A stretch of 48,026 nucleotides of DNA from Secundilactobacillus hailunensis (GCF_005405185.1 NZ_BJDO01000018.1:1-48026), one strand, 5' to 3'. Shown: positions 18,288-27,176, numbered from the stretch's first letter. A program made the numbers and translations. The notes: generated by a model not told the origin, from the sequence alone.

Positions 18288-19056
18288 CCTTGATGCCCTT
18301 CCGATACGTGTGGGTAAAGTGGGCGTCGTATAACTTGGAATTGTTATAGTCCTTGCCTAAGAAATCACCCACCATGATCAAAGCCGTTCTGCTGATATTG
18401 GCTTCTTTAACCTTTTTAGCAATGTCGGCTAAGGTGCCACGAACAGACTTTTCATCGGCCCAAGTTGCTTTGTAGATCACTGCTGCCGGCGTCGTTTCTT
18501 TATAACCGCCTGCCAATAATTCACGAACCACCTTTTGAATCCGCGAGGTGGATAAGAAGATGACCATTGACGTATGGTGGCTGGCTAACGCTTGCAGGTT
18601 TTCACCTTCTGGCACTGGTGTCCGACCCGCGATTCGGGTAATAATGACACTTTGGGCAATCTCTGGCACGGTGTATTCAACACCCAGACTGGAAGCGGCA
18701 CCTAAGAAGGCACTGACACCGGGAACGCATTCAAATTCAATGTTGCGCTTCTTCAGTTCCTCAACTTGTTCACGGATGGAACCGTAGATCGAGAAGTCCC
18801 CCGTTTGGAGCCGAACCACTTTTTTATTAGCCTTGATGCCCTTTTCCATGTTTTCAATAATGTCTTGCAGCGTCATGCTGGCACTGTCTAATTTTTCTGC
18901 TTCTGGTTTGCAGTAATCCAATAGTTCTGGATTAACTAATGAACCGGCATAGATCACAATGTCGGCATCCGCTAACCGCCGATACCCCTTTAACGTAATT
19001 AACTCCTTGTCGCCAGGACCTGCACCTACAAAACTTACAACTGTCATCTCGTTCAT
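18277..19056 (-). CDS. cbiF: Cobalt-precorrin-4 C11-methyltransferase
   Basis: This 259-residue SAM enzyme methylates C11. It shows [15 protein letters not shown] near the N-terminus, [29 protein letters not shown] near 103-118 and [13 protein letters not shown] near 130, as in CbiF/CobM. The first ATG (19056) overlaps the cbiT stop by 4 nt; a second ATG three codons on (19047) is better spaced from AGGAAGG. Either may be used. Confidence 0.95.
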   Translation of the reverse strand: MNEMTVVSFVGAGPGDKELITLKGYRRLADADIVIYAGSLVNPELLDYCKPEAEKLDSASMTLQDIIENMEKGIKANKKVVRLQTGDFSIYGSIREQVEELKKRNIEFECVPGVSAFLGAASSLGVEYTVPEIAQSVIITRIAGRTPVPEGENLQALASHHTSMVIFLSTSRIQKVVRELLAGGYKETTPAAVIYKATWADEKSVRGTLADIAKKVKEANISRTALIMVGDFLGKDYNNSKLYDAHFTHTYRKGIKDDK

Positions 19057-19613
19057 TCCTTCCTTGTTGCACTAATTATTAGCGTTGGATTCTGTGGCTT
19101 AAAGTAATGCCCTTTGCCTAATCCATGCCACTTTGAAACTCTGACCTCAGACATTTCTAGTGTCACTGACTGGTTTTGATCAAGGTAGCTGAATGCCTGC
19201 ATGGCGTTTTCCTGAAGAATAAAGTTCAGTACTAAGGTGCCATCAGCGTTTAAATGACTCAGTGAAAAATCAATAATTTCTTCAAGATTTGACCCGCTGC
19301 CGCCAACAAAGATGGCATCGTAACGCTGATCTGGAATATCAACCGGTGCTTCACCCTTAACCAGGTCGATGTTGGCCGTCTTAAACTTATCCATGTTTTG
19401 CTGCATGATATCGATCGCATCATCATGGTGCTCAACGGACGTTACTTGCAGGTCAGGGAACTCTAGCGCGGCTTGAATGCTGACGCTGCCAGTACCCGAT
19501 CCAATATCCAGCATTGAGTGCTTGCCTTGCAGCCGCAGTTTATCAATGCTTAATGCCCGTACCTCAGACTTCGTCATGGGTACTTTTGATCTTAAAAACA
19601 CTTCATCCTTCAT
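19053..19613 (-). CDS. cbiT: Cobalt-precorrin-6B C15-methyltransferase (decarboxylating)
   Basis: This 186-residue Rossmann-fold methyltransferase methylates C15 and decarboxylates the C12 acetate. MTKSEVRAL at 13-21 and the SAM-binding [15 protein letters not shown] at 35-49 are characteristic of CbiT. In many bacteria it is fused to CbiE as CobL; here the two are separate and overlap by 11 nt. Confidence 0.95.
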   Translation of the reverse strand: MKDEVFLRSKVPMTKSEVRALSIDKLRLQGKHSMLDIGSGTGSVSIQAALEFPDLQVTSVEHHDDAIDIMQQNMDKFKTANIDLVKGEAPVDIPDQRYDAIFVGGSGSNLEEIIDFSLSHLNADGTLVLNFILQENAMQAFSYLDQNQSVTLEMSEVRVSKWHGLGKGHYFKPQNPTLIISATRKE

Positions 19614-20217
19614 CTTTTATAATCACCACATTCATTTGATAATCGCGTTTTTCAACCGTTGCTTCGGTGTAACTCGAAATTCGTTCATCGGGATAGCTTA
19701 GCCGTTCACCCACCAAAATGGTGCGGTGCAGATGGCGCTTTTTAATCGCTTCACCAATCTCAAAGGGGCCAATCTGGCTATCAGTGACCATGCCCACTAC
19801 CCGATGCGTCAGCAGGAAGTCAAAGTCCGGCACGCGCCCGTGGCTGCTGGTCAAGTAAACATCGTTCATCGACAGCCCCACCGTGTTAAACATGTACTGA
19901 ATGGAACTGATTCCTGGCACTAACCGCACCGCGTCACGTCCAAATTGGGCAATGGTCCAGTTCCCGATACCGTACAGGATCGGGTCACCGGAAGCCAAGA
20001 TCACGACGTTTTTACCGGCTGCCAGCCAGTCATCAATGGTCTGTTTCAGTTCACTTAACTTGGTAAATAATTTTTCGGTCGCCTGACTGGTATCAAAGGC
20101 ATCAAGCTGCCGGCGTGAGCCAATTACGAGATCGGCCTGATCGACCCATTTTTGACTGCCATTGAGCCGCAGACTGGCCCGCCCTGGTCCAATTCCTAAA
20201 ACGGTTATCATTTCCAC
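19603..20217 (-). CDS. cbiE: Cobalt-precorrin-7 C5-methyltransferase
   Basis: This 204-residue tetrapyrrole methylase has VLGIGPGRASL at residues 5-15, LASGDPILYGIG near 74-85 and VPGISSIQYMF near 97. It methylates C5 in the route to cobalt-precorrin-8 together with CbiT. The gene overlaps cbiD by 10 nt and cbiT by 11 nt. Confidence 0.94.
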   Translation of the reverse strand: MEMITVLGIGPGRASLRLNGSQKWVDQADLVIGSRRQLDAFDTSQATEKLFTKLSELKQTIDDWLAAGKNVVILASGDPILYGIGNWTIAQFGRDAVRLVPGISSIQYMFNTVGLSMNDVYLTSSHGRVPDFDFLLTHRVVGMVTDSQIGPFEIGEAIKKRHLHRTILVGERLSYPDERISSYTEATVEKRDYQMNVVIIKDEG

Positions 20218-21350
20218 TCAGCCTCAATTTCTTCAATCGGCTTGGTTGAAGCTAACAGCTTCGTTTTCTGGGAAAAGACCACGGCGTCAATATCCACGTG
20301 TGGCTGCCGGTGAGCCAATAATCTGGCAGCCCGCTTTTGAATCTTATCCACGATCACTTGATAGACCGCTTGGTAGCCTGCTTCATCGATCAGATCAACC
20401 ATTTCAATAGTGGTAATCGAGTCATTGACCTTTTTCAGCAGATCAAGTGGTGCCCCTAGCAAGGCTAAATTGGCTACCATAATTTCTGCTCGGGCATCCG
20501 CGTCGCGACTATGCGTCGAGAAGATTCCGCCAGCAATTTTAATGAATTTACCCATATCACCAACTAATAATAGCTTGGTAAAGCCTAAACGCTGGACTTC
20601 TTTTAGCACGTAGCCCACGAAGTTGCTCATTTGAACTTGCTGAGTGTTCGGGATGTGCATCTGCTGCGTTAAGAAGTCTTCACCGTAATTACCGGGAGTC
20701 AAAATGATTCGGGTATCACCACGCTGTTTATGGATGTTCATTTCAATCGAAATCGACTTTTTCCAACTCTCCACGGACATTGGCGTCACGATACCGCTAG
20801 TGCCAAGAATTGAAATTCCGCCGACGATTCCCAGCTTAGGGTTATAGGTCATCTTAGCGACCCGTTCACCCTCCGGCGCTGAAATCACAATATCGGCCCC
20901 GGCTTTATCCCCCAGTACTTTGCGCACACTGGTTTTGATCATCTTGCGCGGTGTGGGGTTGATGGCCGGCATACCTGGCGCATTCGCCAGTCCTTTTTGA
21001 GTCACGCGACCGATTCCCTTACCGCCATCCAGCGTGATCTGGTCATCATCTCGTAAGGTCACGGTGGCGTAAATCAGCATGCCATCAGTCGCATCCTGAT
21101 CATCACCGCCGTCCTTTTTGATTGCCACGCTAGCTGAATGCTTATCAAAGGTACAATCCACAATATCGAACTGAACTTTTTGACCATTGGCCGCCAGCAC
21201 TTCAACGGTGACTTGATCAGCTTGATCTAAAATTGCTTTGGTTGCCGCTACCGAAGCCGCTGTCGCCGTGGTTCCGGTCGTATAGCCCTTTCTTAACTTT
21301 CGTCCATTGTAGAAGACGAAATCATTTGCTGTATCTGCTGTTTTTGGCAC
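20208..21350 (-). CDS. cbiD: Cobalt-precorrin-5B C1-methyltransferase
   Basis: This enzyme of about 380 residues methylates C1. The motif LRKGYTTGTTATAAS near residues 19-33 is the family signature, and FVGYVLKE and LLVGDMGKFIK follow in the C-terminal half. The start is uncertain: a GTG at 21350 has AGGTGG 8 nt upstream and is preferred, while an in-frame GTG at 21362 overlaps that site and would give 384 residues. It lies 15 nt after cbiC. Confidence 0.94.
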   Translation of the reverse strand: MPKTADTANDFVFYNGRKLRKGYTTGTTATAASVAATKAILDQADQVTVEVLAANGQKVQFDIVDCTFDKHSASVAIKKDGGDDQDATDGMLIYATVTLRDDDQITLDGGKGIGRVTQKGLANAPGMPAINPTPRKMIKTSVRKVLGDKAGADIVISAPEGERVAKMTYNPKLGIVGGISILGTSGIVTPMSVESWKKSISIEMNIHKQRGDTRIILTPGNYGEDFLTQQMHIPNTQQVQMSNFVGYVLKEVQRLGFTKLLLVGDMGKFIKIAGGIFSTHSRDADARAEIMVANLALLGAPLDLLKKVNDSITTIEMVDLIDEAGYQAVYQVIVDKIQKRAARLLAHRQPHVDIDAVVFSQKTKLLASTKPIEEIEAEWK

Positions 21351-21365
21351 ATCTTCCACCACCTA

Positions 21366-22013
21366 TTACTTTAAATCTAAATTATAGAGCACCGCGTTGA
21401 CTAACGCAGCGGCTAGGTTACTGCCACCCTTACGTCCTAGGGCCACGATTGCTGGAATCTTGCTGTCATAAAGCGCCTGTTTACTTTCAGCCGCTTCCAC
21501 AAAGCCAACTGGAACACCGACAACCGCTGCCGGATCCAGCTTACCGGCCTTCGTCATTTCAATGATCTTGTACAGTGCAGTTGGTGCATTACCGACTACG
21601 AATAACTTTTCGGTATCGGCCTCAGCCGCCATTTCAATCGCTGCCATTGACCGGGTGATTTTCCGGTCTTCAGCGATCTTAAAGGTCTCAGGCTCACTGA
21701 TGTAGCAGTGGTAATGACAGCCAATGGCGTTGAGCTTGCGTTTATTGATTCCTGACAAGGCCATGGTCGTATCGGTGAAGATGGTGCCGTGATGCGTTAA
21801 AACATGCTGCATTTTTTCAATGACGTCACCGGAGAACTTGAGGTTCTTCAAGTAGTCAAAGTCCGCGGTCGTATGAATGGCCCGCTTGATAATGGCTTCT
21901 TCAATGGGTGACTTAAACTGATAATCAGGATCAATCTTGTCAATTTCGTCTTGAATCATCTGAAAACTTTTTTCCGTTATTTTATTGGGAATCGTAATGT
22001 ACTTTTCTGTCAA
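21366..22013 (-). CDS. cbiC: Cobalt-precorrin-8 methylmutase
   Basis: This 215-residue enzyme moves a methyl group from C11 to C12, giving cobyrinic acid. KRAIHTTADFDY holds the catalytic His, and GNAPTALYKIIE and GVPVGFVEAAESK are the conserved C-terminal motifs. I place the start at TTG 22013 because a full AGGAGG lies 8 nt upstream; the reading frame stays open to 22049 but offers no site there. The TTG overlaps the cbiB stop (TTGA). Confidence 0.94.
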   Translation of the reverse strand: MTEKYITIPNKITEKSFQMIQDEIDKIDPDYQFKSPIEEAIIKRAIHTTADFDYLKNLKFSGDVIEKMQHVLTHHGTIFTDTTMALSGINKRKLNAIGCHYHCYISEPETFKIAEDRKITRSMAAIEMAAEADTEKLFVVGNAPTALYKIIEMTKAGKLDPAAVVGVPVGFVEAAESKQALYDSKIPAIVALGRKGGSNLAAALVNAVLYNLDLK

Positions 22014-22990
22014 AAGAAATATCCTCCTAGCTGATACACACCTATCCAAATGAACGTGAAGATCAAAAAGCTTAACACTGCAGCGACGTACAGTAATCGC
22101 AAGGTACTGGCAATCGCCCCGACGTCAGCCGGATTACCATTGGCATTGCCAATATAGGGTTTATCGACCCGCTGACCAAAATAATTATGCGGCCCGCCCA
22201 GTCTCAAACTTAACGCGCCGGCGACCACTGCTTCAGAAAAGCCGCTGTTGGGGCTTTTATGGTGCTCCCGATCACGAAAACCAACGCTGACAGCCTGCCG
22301 GGTATCAAATCGTAACAGCACGGTTGACAGTACTAGAAACAGCCAGCTTAAACGTGCCGGAATGTAATTAAAAACGTCATCAATAATTGCTGATACCCGG
22401 CCGATTGCCCGGTACTTCTCGTTTTGATAGCCGACCATGGAATCCAGCGTGTTAACTGCTTTATAGGTCAGTCCGAGCACCGGACCGCCAATGAAGAGAA
22501 ACATCATCGGCGCAATCACACCGTCACACGTATTTTCAGCCACCGTTTCAATGGTGGCCTTGCAGACCTCTTCATCCGTTAACTGAACGGTATCGCGGCC
22601 AACAATCATGCCGACTTGGTAGCGCGCCTTGATCAGATCGCCTTGTTTCAGGCTTTTCATGATCTTATGACTTTCAATCGCGAGCCCTTTGACCGAAAGG
22701 CACGTATAGCATAAATAACTCGCCACAATAAATTGCAGCCATTTATAGTCCTGTACCGCCCACATGATCAGGGCCGTTACGCCAGCGGTAATGCCGATCA
22801 CCGCGATCCACATAACTGCTCCCAGCCACTGCTTCGCCTTATCGGAATAATTCTCCCGGTTAAACCATTTGGTGAACAGGGCAATCAGCTTACCGATCAG
22901 TTTTACCGGATGCGGCCAGGTTGGCGGGTCGCCCAGTATGAGATCGGCAACTAGCCCACAGCCTATCCAACTAATTAACATCAACGACAT
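22010..22990 (-). CDS. cbiB: Adenosylcobinamide-phosphate synthase
   Basis: This 326-residue membrane protein attaches aminopropanol phosphate, made by CobD, to cobyric acid. It has the family motifs DLILGDPPTWPHPVKLIG at about 16-33, ETVAENTCDGVIAPM near 150 and YKAVNTLDSMVGYQN near 180. Several membrane helices are visible, including two at the C-terminus. It overlaps the cbiA 3' end by 20 nt; a TTG or second ATG a few codons on are alternative starts. Confidence 0.95.
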   Translation of the reverse strand: MSLMLISWIGCGLVADLILGDPPTWPHPVKLIGKLIALFTKWFNRENYSDKAKQWLGAVMWIAVIGITAGVTALIMWAVQDYKWLQFIVASYLCYTCLSVKGLAIESHKIMKSLKQGDLIKARYQVGMIVGRDTVQLTDEEVCKATIETVAENTCDGVIAPMMFLFIGGPVLGLTYKAVNTLDSMVGYQNEKYRAIGRVSAIIDDVFNYIPARLSWLFLVLSTVLLRFDTRQAVSVGFRDREHHKSPNSGFSEAVVAGALSLRLGGPHNYFGQRVDKPYIGNANGNPADVGAIASTLRLLYVAAVLSFLIFTFIWIGVYQLGGYFF

Positions 22991-24356
22991 CAGCCCCTAA
23001 GTTACGCAGCAGTTTCGCAAAAAACTGCCGCTTTTGGTAAAAATGAACGTGCAGATAGCTGGCAAACGTTTGGCGAACCTGATACCCGCCGGTCCATTCG
23101 TCCACTACTTGGCCATCCCTGATCTTACGCATTTTTAAAACTGAAGTATCCTGCGCGTCATCTGGTGTAAAAATCGAATGGTGAAATTCATGGCCGCGGA
23201 TCCGTTCACCCTTTGACCCTAAAATGACATCCTTGACCGGTACCGCTTCGCAGTAGCCAAATCGCTTCAGACGCGGTGTCATTTCACTGCTACCTTTAAA
23301 GATGCCGATCATGTCGTAGCTGCCAGTTTTCGTGATCAATTTTTCGCCCAGATACATCAGCCCGCCGCACTCGGCATAAATCGGTTTATTGGCTTTAGAA
23401 AAGGTCCGAATAGCGGCTTTCATTTCGTGATTATCAGCCAGCTCTTCTGCGAACTCTTCTGGATAGCCACCACCAAGATACAAAGCATCGACTGGTGGTA
23501 ATTGCTTATCCTTTAAAGGACTGAAATAAACTAACTTAACGCCGGCTTCTTTTAGTAACGCCAGATTGTCTTGATAGTAAAAGTTAAAGGCTTCATCGGA
23601 GGCCACTCCCAATGTGAGTTTCACATGGTGTTGAACAAACGGTTTGATCGGCGCTGATTCGGTACTGGAGCCGGCCAGCGATAAGACCCGCTTTAAATCA
23701 ATGTCTTCACTGGCAAGCTGACCCAATCCCGCGATTTTCTTATCGACACTGGGAATTTCATCATCGGGCACTAGTCCGAGCTGCCGCGATGGCAGTGACA
23801 GTTCCTTCTTATACGGTAGATACCCTAAAACGGGAATCCCGACGTAACGGTCAATGGCCGCCTTGATCAGGTTAAAATGATTCTGGCTCATCACGTTATT
23901 GATCACCACACCCACGATGGGAACTGCCGGATCAAACTCCACAAACCCCTTCACGATGGCAGCAACCGAAGTGGAAGCTGACCGGCCATTCACAACCAGG
24001 ATCGTTGGAATCGACAACTTCTTAGCAATACTGGAAGTAGAATGGGCATCCTTGTCCGTTCCTAAACCGTCATAGAGTCCCATGACACCTTCGACTACGG
24101 CCAAATCAACACCCTGATTATTGCGTTCGAACAGGTATTTAAGAACTTGATCATCAGGTACCAGAAAACTGTCAAGGTTCCGCGAATTCCGGCCGGTGAT
24201 CCTGGAATGAAACTTGGTATCAACGTAATCTGGTCCCACCTTATAAGGTTGAATCGTATACCGGTTGCTTAGCGCAGAAAGAATGCCCAGCGTCACACTG
24301 GTTTTTCCTGAACCACTCGTCGCACCAGCAATCAGAAGCTTCTTCACTTTCGTCAT
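22971..24356 (-). CDS. cbiA: Cobyrinic acid a,c-diamide synthase
   Basis: This 461-residue glutamine-dependent amidase adds amides to the a and c side chains of cobyrinic acid. The ATP site AGATSGSGKTS is at 9-19, VEGVMGLYDG near 88, and the glutaminase domain carries its nucleophile in YAECGGLMYLG near 328 and a conserved GHEFHHS near 400. Length is normal. It lies 17 nt after cobD. Confidence 0.95.
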   Translation of the reverse strand: MTKVKKLLIAGATSGSGKTSVTLGILSALSNRYTIQPYKVGPDYVDTKFHSRITGRNSRNLDSFLVPDDQVLKYLFERNNQGVDLAVVEGVMGLYDGLGTDKDAHSTSSIAKKLSIPTILVVNGRSASTSVAAIVKGFVEFDPAVPIVGVVINNVMSQNHFNLIKAAIDRYVGIPVLGYLPYKKELSLPSRQLGLVPDDEIPSVDKKIAGLGQLASEDIDLKRVLSLAGSSTESAPIKPFVQHHVKLTLGVASDEAFNFYYQDNLALLKEAGVKLVYFSPLKDKQLPPVDALYLGGGYPEEFAEELADNHEMKAAIRTFSKANKPIYAECGGLMYLGEKLITKTGSYDMIGIFKGSSEMTPRLKRFGYCEAVPVKDVILGSKGERIRGHEFHHSIFTPDDAQDTSVLKMRKIRDGQVVDEWTGGYQVRQTFASYLHVHFYQKRQFFAKLLRNLGADVVDVN

Positions 24357-24373
24357 CCCTTTTCAACTAATTT

Positions 24374-25447
24374 TTATAACAGCGCTTTCAAACCCGCAAT
24401 CAACTGCTGATTTTCTTCATGCGAGCGCACCGCTACCCGATAGTAATGACCATCTAGGCCCACATAATCGGAACAATCTCTGATCATGATGCCTGATTGC
24501 CATAATTTTTCTCTGAGATTCACGATGTCACTACGGAACAAATAGTAGTTGACCCGTGACGGAAAGACGGTAAGGTAGCTGATCTGCTGTAACGCATTAA
24601 ATAGATACTGTTTTTCCTGACCTAACCACTGCTGCGTTTTAGTAATGTATTCGGTATCCTGATACATTTTTTCACCAAACCGCTGGGCAAAAATATTAAC
24701 TGTCCACGGTTCTTCTTGTTCTGATAATTTCGTTCTTAAGACTGGATTCTTCGTCACTAGAAAGCCTAAGCGCAGCCCCGGAATGGCGAAGAACTTAGTT
24801 GCAGAACGGATCACGACAACCGGGTCTCGGTCGTCTAAGTGCGGGATCACGCTCAATCGATCCCCCTCCACAAAGTCCATGAACGCTTCATCAACAATCA
24901 ACCAGATATGATGAGTCCGGCAATATTCCGCAATGGTCTTAACGTCTGCCGGCAGTAACATCTGTCCCGAAGGATTATTCGGGTTGCACAAACAAATCAA
25001 ATCGACCTCTGAATGCGCATCTAAAAATGTTAATAACTTATCAACGTTAATTGCAAAATCATTTTCCGGTTTCAGCTTAAAATGGCTGACGTGGGCACCT
25101 GCGCGGGTCAATGAGCGTTCGTATTCACCAAACGTTGGTACTAGAACCAGCGCTTCACGGGCCTTCAGTGCTGTTGCAGCATCGAAGATCATCTGAACCG
25201 CACCGTTGCCAACGAAGACATTGTTGGCGGTTACATTAAAGTGCTGTCCAATGGCTTGTTTTAATTCCGGATAATCTGGATTGGGATAATAAACTACTTC
25301 GTCCAAGGCATCCGCTAAAACCTGTTTCATTTTTGGGGAAAGACCCAGCGGATTGATATTAGCGCTAAAATCCACTAATTTATCCGCAGCGATTCCCGTC
25401 TTTGCTGCAATTTGCTCACGGTTCCCACCGTGTTTTACTGTCATCAT
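24374..25447 (-). CDS. cobD: L-threonine-O-3-phosphate decarboxylase
   Basis: This 357-residue PLP enzyme of the aspartate aminotransferase fold makes (R)-1-amino-2-propanol phosphate for CbiB. It has FSANINPLG near 29-37, NPNNPSGQ near 155, and the PLP lysine in SATKFFAIPGLRLGF near 215-229. This motif set separates it from the close relative HisC only weakly, but position at the head of the cobalamin operon settles the call. GGGGTGAT upstream serves as ribosome site, with two adjacent ATG codons. Confidence 0.92.
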   Translation of the reverse strand: MMTVKHGGNREQIAAKTGIAADKLVDFSANINPLGLSPKMKQVLADALDEVVYYPNPDYPELKQAIGQHFNVTANNVFVGNGAVQMIFDAATALKAREALVLVPTFGEYERSLTRAGAHVSHFKLKPENDFAINVDKLLTFLDAHSEVDLICLCNPNNPSGQMLLPADVKTIAEYCRTHHIWLIVDEAFMDFVEGDRLSVIPHLDDRDPVVVIRSATKFFAIPGLRLGFLVTKNPVLRTKLSEQEEPWTVNIFAQRFGEKMYQDTEYITKTQQWLGQEKQYLFNALQQISYLTVFPSRVNYYLFRSDIVNLREKLWQSGIMIRDCSDYVGLDGHYYRVAVRSHEENQQLIAGLKALL

Positions 25448-25455
25448 CTTTTATC

Positions 25456-25655
25456 ACCCCAGAAATGCTGCGTGTGTTACACGATCTGACATTGCAACGT
25501 ACAACAGCTCTTCCCATAACATAATGAGATAGAGGGAAACTGCTTCGATCAAACGGTAATGGCATAGCCAGCAACGTAATATTAGACCCAACGACATACA
25601 GCGCAATCAATATCGCCGTGAGTGCTAACCGTTTTAGCCAATCTGAATTATCCAA
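25456..25655 (-). pseudogene. Frameshifted small membrane-protein remnant upstream of cobD
   Basis: A TTG at 25655 with AAAGGA 9 nt upstream starts a frame whose first 30 residues look like the first membrane helix of a transporter S component (WLKRLALTAILIALYVVGSN). The frame then becomes non-membrane-like and runs into cobD. In the next frame a hydrophobic, protein-like stretch (about SLYLIMLWEELLYVAMSDR) ends in TGA near 25456, just before the cobD ribosome site. One or more frameshifts or an internal deletion would join them. It could be a remnant of an ECF S component such as the alpha-ribazole transporter CblT, or of an unrelated small membrane protein. I cannot decide between these. 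Confidence 0.35.
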
Positions 25656-25915
25656 GGAAAGTCATCCTTTGTGAACTAACCACTTTGGTTCAAAGCTATT
25701 CCCAACGCAACATTCTTAACTAATTTCATTTTATCGTACAATTCTGAGCAAACTCGCAGTTTTGTAGTATTCAGCATATCTAAGGCAAAGTAAGGCGAAC
25801 ATGTGCTAAATTACTAATATAATTCGTCTCTTTCACAAGTTTTAGCATTATTTTGTCATTGCAAAATAATCATGACTAAAAAGAGCTAAATCCCCCTTAA
25901 TTGTTTCCAGCAGAC
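25656..25915. other. Leader region of the cobalamin operon
   Basis: This AT-rich 260-nt stretch lies upstream of the remnant and cobD on the minus strand and probably holds the operon promoter. I found no strong -35/-10 pair and no B12-box-like sequence of the AGCCAGGAGACCTGC type. No open frame of note is seen. Confidence 0.4.
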
Positions 25916-25970
25916 AAACAGCGTCCGGACTAGGTTTCTCACTTTAAAGAAACCTGTCCGGACGCTGTTT
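25916..25970 (-). terminator. Long hairpin between eutJ and the cobalamin operon
   Basis: The arms are AAACAGCGTCCGGAC followed by AGGTTTCT, paired with their complement across an 8-nt loop. They give a stem of 23 bp broken by one bulged T. It lies 43 nt after the eutJ stop. There is no clean T-run on either strand, so termination is likely but not certain; a processing or stability role is possible. Confidence 0.6.
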
Positions 25971-26012
25971 ATATCATTAAAAACTCAGCGATGACGGTAT
26001 TTGTTACCCAGT

Positions 26013-26870
26013 CTATTCTGCTTTCCCATCATCAAACATCGCAATGCCTAACGGTGTCACAAACTGCGGATAGTCAGGTTTATAAGCTGGCAGTTTAAGT
26101 GTCTTACTAAACGTTGGGATGAAATCCTTAAAATTAATGGCACCGCCAACGACGATTACTGGCTGCTTGACCCCAGTTTTCACCGCCGTTTTGGTAATAG
26201 TTGCCATCTTCTCGACTACTGGCCGAATCACGCCGAAGACTTCATCTTCATTGGCGGGGTCGCGCTTGATGAGTTCTGCCTTATCAGCCTTGATGTGCTG
26301 ATTGCCCGCTAGTACCAGCGTCATATGAAAACCACCAGTGGCTTCATCCAGTACTTCAACCAGCTTACCGCGCTGAAACACACTAATACCAGTTGTCCCA
26401 CCACCAATATCAACCACCGTACCGTCTTGCATCTGCAAAAACTTAGCAGCCGCCGTTGGTTCGTCAACAATTGCCGGACAGATGAAACCAGCAGCTTCAA
26501 TGACGTTTTTAACGATCTTGGCACTGCCTTCACCAGTCTTCGGTGGAATCGCACCGCAAGCTGTCGTCAACGGTACACCTAACACGTCTTCGGCTTTCTG
26601 TTTTAATTTTTCCAAAATTCGAACGGATTCCATGTAGTTTACAACCAGACCATCACGAACGGCATGGTCGTACTCAAACGCCCCGTATATCGGCTTATCC
26701 TTGCTATCCAAAACGGTTAACACGATTGAGGAAGTCCCCAGATCGACGCCAGCCCGTAATTTTTCTTGAGGTGTGACCTTTCTCATCGCCTTTTCGCTGT
26801 TAACAACTTGATCAAATTGATCAAGCTGCTGGTTAACTGCATCGAGGTCCATCTTTTGTTTTTTAGTCAT
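26013..26870 (-). CDS. eutJ: EutJ-like chaperone/actin-ATPase family protein
   Basis: This 285-residue protein has the Hsp70/actin-type fold: phosphate-1 motif AGVDLGTSSIVL at 41-52, VVDIGGGTTGIS near 153-164, and VVGGAINFKDF near 240. It matches EutJ of ethanolamine and propanediol microcompartment loci, where it may act as a chaperone or reactivation-like factor. In lactobacilli eutJ usually sits within the pdu operon next to the cobalamin genes. Here no pdu gene accompanies it. The gene ends 43 nt before a long hairpin and has a cre-like site about 40 nt upstream of its start. Confidence 0.85.
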   Translation of the reverse strand: MTKKQKMDLDAVNQQLDQFDQVVNSEKAMRKVTPQEKLRAGVDLGTSSIVLTVLDSKDKPIYGAFEYDHAVRDGLVVNYMESVRILEKLKQKAEDVLGVPLTTACGAIPPKTGEGSAKIVKNVIEAAGFICPAIVDEPTAAAKFLQMQDGTVVDIGGGTTGISVFQRGKLVEVLDEATGGFHMTLVLAGNQHIKADKAELIKRDPANEDEVFGVIRPVVEKMATITKTAVKTGVKQPVIVVGGAINFKDFIPTFSKTLKLPAYKPDYPQFVTPLGIAMFDDGKAE

Positions 26871-27176
26871 CTTTAATCCCAGCTTCCTAAAAGTATGTCA
26901 ATCATTTGATATAGCGCTTACATTTATAAGTAATGCTTATTACGGCTAATTTCGATGACTTAAACCTTTGTGAATAGACCACTATCCCCTTTAATCATAT
27001 AGGAAGTAAACGTGATTTTTAGACTTGAGCGATTCCCATTAGCCATTGTGAAATAGTATTCATTTAATATCTTATCATGAGAAGTTACATTCCGTAAGCG
27101 ACATATATGTTCTATCTTGACGCCTTTGTATCAATTTAAGTTAGTTACTGGTAGAAATTAGACTACCCTTCGCAAT
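26871..27176. other. Intergenic region upstream of eutJ
   Basis: This roughly 300-nt AT-rich stretch separates eutJ from the acetyltransferase gene. It holds a cre-like site (26909-26922) and several short inverted repeats near 26920-26945, such as GTAAT/ATTAC. I see no coding sequence or RNA gene. The eutJ promoter must lie here, but no strong hexamer pair stands out. Confidence 0.4.
26909..26922 (-). promoter_or_regulatory. cre-like site upstream of eutJ
   Basis: The minus strand reads TGTAAGCGCTATAT, which differs from the CcpA consensus TGWAANCGNTNNCA at the C near its 3' end. It lies about 40-50 nt before the eutJ start codon, so carbon catabolite control is possible. Confidence 0.45.

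Noticed and set aside
20208-21362. cbiD start at GTG 21362
   Set aside because: That codon overlaps the AGGTGG ribosome site, which is better placed for the GTG at 21350.
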